Origin: Rhinopomastus cyanomelas
Lineage: Eukaryota > Chordata > Aves > Bucerotiformes > Rhinopomastidae
Direction of reading: 5' to 3'
Assembly: GCA_013400115.1 (NCBI GenBank)
Contig: VXBP01007518.1
Span: forward strand, 124,001 to 188,000
DNA length: 64,000 nucleotides
Numbering within the stretch: the first letter of the stretch is position 1; each line of letters starts with the position of its first letter. Positions 59,070 through 64,000 of this stretch are shown here, one piece after another. The notes under the pieces are model-generated. The model did no database searches and was not told where the DNA came from. It saw nothing but the letters and a program-made list of their open reading frames with translations. The translations under genes and the position numbers were made by a program.

Positions 59070-59748
59070 AATGCCATGTTTAATGTTTGACAGTATTGAA
59101 CAATAAAAATAAGTGGCTCATGGCATGAAATTATCCAAGGTACAACTTTGAATGTTATAAAATTGCTTTCCAAACTGAAGTAATTTGGAGGACTACTTAC
59201 TTAATGCTCTAATAATCTGTCTGAAGCTGCCTATGATACTTGATTTTTCCCTTTTCATGGTGTTTGGGGCTGGAGTTTGTCGCTGTGGGCAGAGAGCAGC
59301 TGTGACAGCTCATTAGTGAGGGTGGTTTGACCCAAATCCAGACTGAGGTGGAGGAGTTGAACAAGGAGCAAGAGTTCACTGTTGTCTCTTGTCCAAGAGT
59401 TGAGCAGGGTGTTAACTGCAACTTGGAGGCTGCAGGCTCTGGACCAGCAAACTCCATCCTCAGTCGCTGCACTGTGGAATGGCTTGTCACGGGATGTTGT
59501 GGATGTGGTGTGCGGGTTTGTGTGAGTTCAGTGGCAAGCTGACAGTTGCTACAGGATCCACAGATACAGAAAAATTATCTGCAATTGAAGGAGTATTAAG
59601 GTTTTTTGATTGTGGAATTGCAGGGCTGCAAGGGGAACTTCAAGATTATAGGGGAGTCAGTGGTTTTAGATGATAAAAGCTTTTGATAGGGTTTAATTGA
59701 TGCAAATAGTTATAAGTAATTTATCTTTTCTTTGCTTGTCCAGATCTG

Positions 59749-59817
59749 ATGAAGCTACAGATGATGGCTGAAGTCAAAACAGTGCATGAACTGATGGGAA
59801 GCAGCATTCCCTCCTGA
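59749..59817 (+). other. Upstream ORF 1 in the POPDC3 leader (22 codons)
   Basis: ATG at 59749, stop TGA at 59815-59817. It begins MKLQMMAEVK; four in-frame Met codons crowd its first 16 codons. Upstream ORFs usually reduce initiation at the main start codon. Whether it is translated is unknown. Confidence 0.45.
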
Positions 59818-59905
59818 GAACTTTAAGCTTCCTGGTTGCTGCAAGTCCTAAGTGCAACTTTGCTAAGCCCCTGACATTATGTGATCATTAAGCAGAGTTT
59901 CAAGA

Positions 59906-59947
59906 ATGGAGAACCAAAGGACCCTGCTAGCTGCCTCTCCTAAATAA
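59906..59947 (+). other. Upstream ORF 2 in the POPDC3 leader (13 codons)
   Basis: ATG at 59906, stop TAA at 59945-59947, 42 bases before the main start. Context AAGAATGG has a G at +4 and a purine at -3, so it could be recognised. The product would be 13 residues. Confidence 0.45.
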
Positions 59948-59989
59948 ACATTTCCAAGATTCAGCTGAATCAAAAAGATTACTCCAGCC

Positions 59990-60480
59990 ATGGGAGACAA
60001 TGCCAGTTTTTGGGAAAGCCTGATATATGCACATCCTACATGTGCCACCTGGAAGCAAGAGGCAGAGGGATCTATCTACCATCTCGCCAGTATTCTCTTT
60101 GTTGTGGGCTTCATGGGTGGCAGTGGATTCTTCGGGCTTCTCTATGTCTTCAGCTTGCTTGGACTGGGCTTCCTCTGCTCTTCTGTTTGGGCTTGGCTGG
60201 ATGTCTGTGCTGCTGATATATTCTCCTGGAATTTTATCCTGTTTGCTATATGCTTCGTCCAGTTCATTTACGTTACCTACCAAGTTCGAAGTGTTTCCTT
60301 TGACAGAGAATTCCAGGAACTCTACAGCGCTCTCTTCCAGCCCCTGGGAATTTCCTTGACTGTCTACAGGAAGATTGTCATGTGCTGTGATGCAGAAGTG
60401 GTTACCCTGGAGAAGGAACACTGTTATGCCATGCAGGGCAAAACACCTATAGATAAACTGTCCTTGCTTGTGTCAGGCAG
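59990..60480 (+). CDS. POPDC3: POPDC3 first coding exon, Popeye domain-containing protein 3 (residues 1-163)
   Basis: Popeye proteins are three-pass membrane proteins of heart and skeletal muscle that bind cAMP through a cytosolic Popeye domain. The exon starts at ATG 59990 in a good context (CAGCCATGG), the start matching family members. It encodes a short outer N-terminus with an N-glycosylation site (Asn4-Ala-Ser), then WKQEAEGSIYHLASILFVVG, hydrophobic segments at about 28-45, 48-70 and 78-98, and the first half of the Popeye domain with EFQELYSALFQPLGIS and VTLEKEHCYAMQGKTPIDKL. It ends in the split Arg codon of LLVSGR, before a GTTTGT donor. POPDC3 rather than BVES or POPDC2 is indicated by near-identity to mammalian POPDC3 over the membrane region. 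Its neighbour PREP supports this. Confidence 0.96.
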
Positions 60481-62204
60481 GTTTGTACCAGTTTATTCAG
60501 ATGGAGTGCAAATACCTTTATTCTTTTCCTCCTCCTTGCAAATGAGAGCAAGGGGAGGAAAAAAAGCCTGATTTGTGTATTGTTTGTTCATTTTTCCAGT
60601 ACATTGGATTAAATATTAATGAAAGTAATATAAATATTAATAGGCCAAATACACTTGTCTGGGACAGCACTGGCATCAAAACACTAAGCACAGAGTCTGT
60701 AATAGCATACAGAAACGAATTTTGAGTCATTGCTTTCCAGACCACTGTATCTTCACACTGAACAGTTTTGGGATGATAAAGGGAGCAAATGTGTGCTTCG
60801 GGCTGCGCTTTGTTATCCATCTACTGCCTTGCCGATGAACACAGCATCTTTCTTATTTTCCTGCGGTAGGATCATCTGAAACAGGGCTAACAGATAGTTT
60901 GAGAGACTGAATATACTGAGAGAAACTGTTCCAGAGAAATCTTTATTTTGAAATAGATTGTATTTGGTTGCTTTGGAGGGGCTGGGGGGTGAGGGGGAGT
61001 GCAGGAGAGCAAAAGTCTTAAAAATGCTGTTCTATGACGTGGGGGACGCAGTCAAGGCCTAGCAAGATTTGCAGAACTAAGTGATTAGTGACAACATACT
61101 GTGGCCCTGTGTTAGACCTTGAGGCAATAAATCCACCTGCTGTCCTCTCCAGTGTCTCTTTGATGGGGCCCTTTGTACATGCATTTTGACAGTCTGCTGC
61201 ATGGACAGATGGAATTGGGAGATGATACGAAACTCAGCTGATTGAGGACAACTTGTGGTGAACAATATGGATTTTAGGTAGTTGTCCTCACAGACCCCCC
61301 AATTCAGAACATTCTCGGAGCTGTTCCACCATGGGGAAGTTGCCTTTGGTCATAGTCATGCTGAAGGAGTGGCATCCATCCTTCTACATGCCCAGCCAGG
61401 TAGTAACCGTGCAAGGAGTTCCTGCTCCCCTTTTTTGTGCAGTATGGAGTTGCTGCTCCTGACTGGGTAAAAAGCATTGATCTCAGTGCAGGGCAGGTGT
61501 ATAAAGGGGACTTACACAGCTTACAGCTTCTCCTCCTTCAGCTTAGCTCAGGAAGTTTAGGCATACATTTCCTGCCTGTGCCCCTTCAAAGTAAAACAGT
61601 ATTTATGAAGTAGAAGACTTTTCTTTAGCATCTGCAGAAGGCCACAGCATTCATGCAGAGATCTTGGCCTCAATGATCTTAAAGGTCTTTTTCAACCTAA
61701 GTGGAGGTGATCTCACCTCCATGCTGTTCTCCTGGCTCCAGAGACAGTCCTGTTGGTCATGTAGGTCATATGACACTTTAAGAGCGCTCTGCCTACTGTG
61801 TGCCATGGGGAACTCCTGCGTCCCACTCCCTGAGTGTGCCAATTTGTTCCCTCTAGGATGCCAAACCTAGAAGTATACTCCATGGCTGTTAAGTGAAGGA
61901 GGCAAAGGGGGCTGTGTGTTTTGATATTTCACCACTCCAGTGACAAAGATTGCACATGGCTGCGTGACCTGAATAAAGCCTAGAAGGATTTCCACTTCAG
62001 CTGCATGATTGTCTTGTATTCCCTTCCAACTGGCCTGAGCAAGTTGGGTTCAGAAATCTCATTAGGATGTTGTTGGCCAGTGCTTGCTTTTTTCTGCTCT
62101 CTGAGCTATATTTAAACTCCACACAGCAGAAATAACACATTTCTGTTGCAGTTGTTGCTGCTGTGCAGGTAGTACTAGTAAATTAACATGTCTTGTCTTG
62201 GTAG
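60481..62204 (+). other. POPDC3: POPDC3 intron
   Basis: Intron of 1,724 bases with a GTTTGT donor and a TTGGTAG acceptor. It contains one CR1 tail stub at 61660-61702; the rest is unique and AT-rich. Confidence 0.85.
61660..61702 (+). mobile_element. CR1 tail stub
   Basis: Only 'tcaatgatcttaaaggtctt' and 'tttcaacctaagtgg' remain of a CR1 3' end. No terminal ATTCTATG repeats are seen. A weak assignment. Confidence 0.5.
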
Positions 62205-62313
62205 GATCAGAGTGACGGTGGATGGCGAGTTTCTGCATTATATTTTTCCTCTTCAGTTTCTGGATTCTCCTGAATGGGATTCACTGAGACCCACGGAAGA
62301 GGGAATTTTTCAG
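62205..62313 (+). CDS. POPDC3: POPDC3 second coding exon (residues 165-200)
   Basis: A 109-base exon after the acceptor TTGGTAG and before a GTAAAA donor. Its first base completes the Arg codon of LSLLVSGR. It encodes IRVTVDGEFLHYIFPLQFLD and SPEWDSLRPTEEGIFQ. The DSPEW motif (Asp184-Trp188) corresponds to the DSPE motif that forms part of the cAMP-binding pocket in Popeye proteins; the matching Asp in POPDC1 is needed for cAMP binding. The reading frame is intact and the phase agrees with both neighbours. Confidence 0.95.
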
Positions 62314-63125
62314 GTAAAATGTTTAGTTTTTAAATATTACAGAAGATTATTCAAGTACTAATCGGGTTAGAAATAAGTGCATTGATTTGTAGGTTTCATT
62401 TGTGAAGTTACACGAGTGTCATTCCAGTAGCTGCGGGGAGGGCAGTTCTTTAACCAATGGACTGGGTATGCTGGTTCTGTCTTCTTTCTATTTGCATCTT
62501 GTTACAGAACAAGGTTGTTCTTAAAGCTAGTCATGCTGTTTGCATGCTTTGGATGTGCTAAAATCCAACCTTGAGCAACTGGGTAGGTGGAAATTGGTGA
62601 TGAATGGCTTCCTTATGGGAGGTGAACCAGGGACTATGGACTGGGGGGAGGTGTAGCTGTGGTACAGCTTGGCTGGGATGACAGTACCGGTGTCCATCAG
62701 GACGACCCTTGTGATCCCTGGGCCCTCCCACTGCTCTCACTTGGCTGAGACACTAGCCCCTGCCTGTGTGGGTGCCTTAAGGTGTCACAAGGGCAAATGG
62801 CATTTCTGAAGAGCTTCGTTCATATGTGCCCGTCCAGCTGGGGCTGCAGAGTGTGGGGCCGAGGCTGTGTGGGCACAGGCATTCTGCCACTGAGGCCAGC
62901 AGGGCCAGCCATTCGGTCCATTCCAAGTCACCCTTCTTGCTTGACTTTTGCACACAGTAGACCTTGCAGAGCTCTCTGGTTGGATTAAATGACTTAACTG
63001 CAGCAGAGGCAGAGGGCGCGTTGCAGACCCAGCCTCTTGCGACATGGGAGTGCTTTCTGAGCGAGGGCAGCAGCAGTGATGTCGCTGCCTTGTAACTTGG
63101 CTGATTTTCATTTCCCCCTCTGTAG
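62314..63125 (+). other. POPDC3: POPDC3 last intron
   Basis: Intron of 812 bases between GTAAAA and CTCTGTAG. GC content rises toward its 3' half. No repeat or other gene recognised. Confidence 0.85.
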
Positions 63126-63422
63126 GTTACGCTTACGGCAGAGACAGACTGTCGGTACGTGGCCTGGCGGAGAAAGAAGCTCTACCTGCTGTTTGCGAAG
63201 CACCGGTTCATCTCCCGCCTGTTCTCCATTTTAATTGGCAGCGACATTGCTGAGAAGCTGTACGCCTTGAACGACAGAGTGCACGTGGGGAACGGCTTTA
63301 GGTACGACATTCGCCTGCCCAATTTTTACCACGTCTCACTGCCAGACACCCCCTCGGTGCAGCCCCCCTACCGCCTACAGAGGGGGTCCCCCTGGCGCAA
63401 GCTCTCAGGGGTCACAAACTGA
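63126..63422 (+). CDS. POPDC3: POPDC3 last coding exon (residues 201-298)
   Basis: A 297-base exon from the acceptor CTCTGTAG to the stop TGA at 63420-63422. It encodes VTLTAETDCRYVAWRRKKLY, then FAKHRFISRLFSILIGSDIA, EKLYALNDRV and a C-terminal tail with YDIRLPNFYHVSLPDTPSVQ. The VTLTAETDCRY part is the second half of the Popeye cAMP-binding site; the helix after it ends the Popeye domain at about residue 270. The total is 298 residues, slightly longer than the roughly 290 of the mammalian protein. Only the last 30 residues or so, rich in Pro, Arg and Ser, cannot be matched to the mammalian tail; this tail is known to vary. No lesions were found, so the gene appears functional. Confidence 0.95.
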   Translation, partial: VTLTAETDCRYVAWRRKKLYLLFAKHRFISRLFSILIGSDIAEKLYALNDRVHVGNGFRYDIRLPNFYHVSLPDTPSVQPPYRLQRGSPWRKLSGVTN

Positions 63423-63800
63423 GGCTCCAGCAGCTCACAGCCCTGGGAAGAACTGCCACAGCCCTTCCCCAGAGCGATGAAGGGAAGTGTAAAGTGATGA
63501 ATCAGAAGAGCAAAAAGGTGAAGCAGGAGGAGACCCAGCCAAGCCAAATCTGACTGACAAAGTGCCATTCATGTTCATTGGGGTAGCCAGAATTATTCCT
63601 CTCTCTAGAGCCAGCAGGTTGGCTTCTGCATTTTAACTGTTTGTGCAATATGTTTAGTTTCTGTTGATTGTATTTTGTTGTTGTTGATCTTCATCTTCTA
63701 GAGGAAAACAAATCATAACAAATTGAAGTTTTATTATAATTGCAGTGGCCTCTGTTGTTTTGGGATTTTTTATAAGATTAAACAGCACTCATGCTATTTG
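63423..63800 (+). other. POPDC3: Probable POPDC3 3'UTR
   Basis: AT-rich, unique sequence directly downstream of the stop codon. It ends, by inference, shortly after an ATTAAA signal. A CR1 copy begins at 63851. Confidence 0.55.
63777..63782 (+). terminator. POPDC3: Candidate POPDC3 poly(A) signal ATTAAA
   Basis: ATTAAA followed within about 15-35 bases by a GT-rich stretch (TTTGTTATTGTAC), the usual layout of a cleavage and polyadenylation site. No AATAAA lies closer. Confidence 0.5.
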
Positions 63801-63850
63801 TTATTGTACCTTCACAAAATTATAGTCAGTAATAGTCAATTACAACAATG

Positions 63851-64000
63851 GCAGGACGAGGGGCAACAGGTGTAAGCTGGAAGACAGAAGGTTCCACATA
63901 AATATGAGAAGGAACTTCTCAGTGAGGGTGATGGAGCACTGGAAGAGGCTGCCCTGGGGGCTTGTGGAGTCCTTCTCTGGAGATGCTTAAAACCCTCCTG
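63851..64000 (+). mobile_element. CR1 LINE 3' fragment, cut by the window edge
   Basis: Begins at 'aggacgaggggcaacaggtg' in the ORF2 C-terminal region and continues to 'agatgcttaaaaccctcctg' at the window end. The tail lies outside. Immediately downstream of the POPDC3 3'UTR. Confidence 0.88.

Larger units (their letters stand above)
51017..59743 (+). other. POPDC3: Probable POPDC3 first intron
   Basis: Inferred intron between the CpG-island exon and the leader exon. It contains four CR1 copies, described separately. The stretches 51017-54672, 54842-56224, 56666-57250 and 59070-59743 carry only unique sequence without a supportable exon; T-rich sequence at about 58,570-58,640 separates two CR1 copies. 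The acceptor is TTTGCTTGTCCAG at 59731-59743. Confidence 0.6.
59744..59989 (+). other. POPDC3: POPDC3 5' leader in the first coding exon
   Basis: The 246 bases between a strong acceptor (pyrimidine tract, then TTGTCCAG at 59736-59743) and the start codon. It contains two short upstream ORFs (59749-59817 and 59906-59947), both closed before the main start. Its role as leader is inferred from the acceptor and the absence of an upstream in-frame coding extension. Confidence 0.6.

Noticed and set aside
59327..59673. Overlapping frames just upstream of the POPDC3 leader exon, possible upstream coding exon
   Set aside because: POPDC3 begins with the well-conserved Met at 59990, stops lie in between in the same frame, and the frames have no family resemblance.
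1..64000. Bacterial-type systems: operons, CRISPR arrays, phage or toxin modules
   Set aside because: The sequence is vertebrate nuclear DNA throughout, with spliced genes and CR1 repeats. No direct-repeat-spacer arrays or compact gene runs exist.

Overview
This is a stretch of bird nuclear genome. The evidence is spliced vertebrate genes with GT-AG introns, a CpG-island promoter, and many CR1 (chicken-repeat-1) LINE copies ending in the bird-typical ATTCTRTG-type tail. The gene order PREP then POPDC3 on one strand matches the conserved amniote block PREP-POPDC3-BVES (known synteny; BVES would lie beyond the right edge). The heavy CR1 load would suit a CR1-rich bird lineage, but the species cannot be read from this sequence.

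Layout. Positions 1 to about 16,180 hold the 3' part of PREP (prolyl endopeptidase) on the + strand: the last four coding exons (4675-4769, 7689-7820, 13141-13297, 15410-15704), their introns and the 3'UTR. Together they encode residues 486-710 of the family numbering, with the complete catalytic triad (Ser554, Asp641, His680). Positions 16.2-50.1 kb are intergenic with no supportable protein gene: CR1 copies of several subfamilies and both orientations, a tRNA-headed SINE with a CR1-like tail nested in an older CR1, a long CR1 (33.45-36.23 kb) interrupted by antisense CR1 pieces and keeping traces of the ORF1 esterase, and an inverted pair of LTR-like repeats, one followed by a tRNA-Phe-type primer-binding site. 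Positions 50.1-51.0 kb form a CpG island, the likely POPDC3 promoter and non-coding first exon. POPDC3 follows on the + strand with coding exons at 59990-60480, 62205-62313 and 63126-63422, giving a 298-residue Popeye-domain cAMP-binding membrane protein. Its last, non-terminal stretch of 5' leader contains two short upstream ORFs.

The two genes are separate units: PREP is a cytosolic serine peptidase that cleaves after proline in short peptides; POPDC3 is a three-pass membrane protein of striated muscle. Nothing suggests they work in one pathway.

Assembly quality matters here. There are N runs at 3630-3823 and 41835-41870 and single Ns at 12891, 40175 and 50387. Four of the five sit in CR1 copies and one in the CpG island. 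The 41.5-42.2 kb CR1 duplication and the 40.1 kb duplication look like unmerged contig ends. I found no convincing new biological system; the most unusual items are the SINE, the inverted LTR pair, the nested CR1 complex, the CpG-rich CR1 next to the POPDC3 promoter, and the upstream ORFs.
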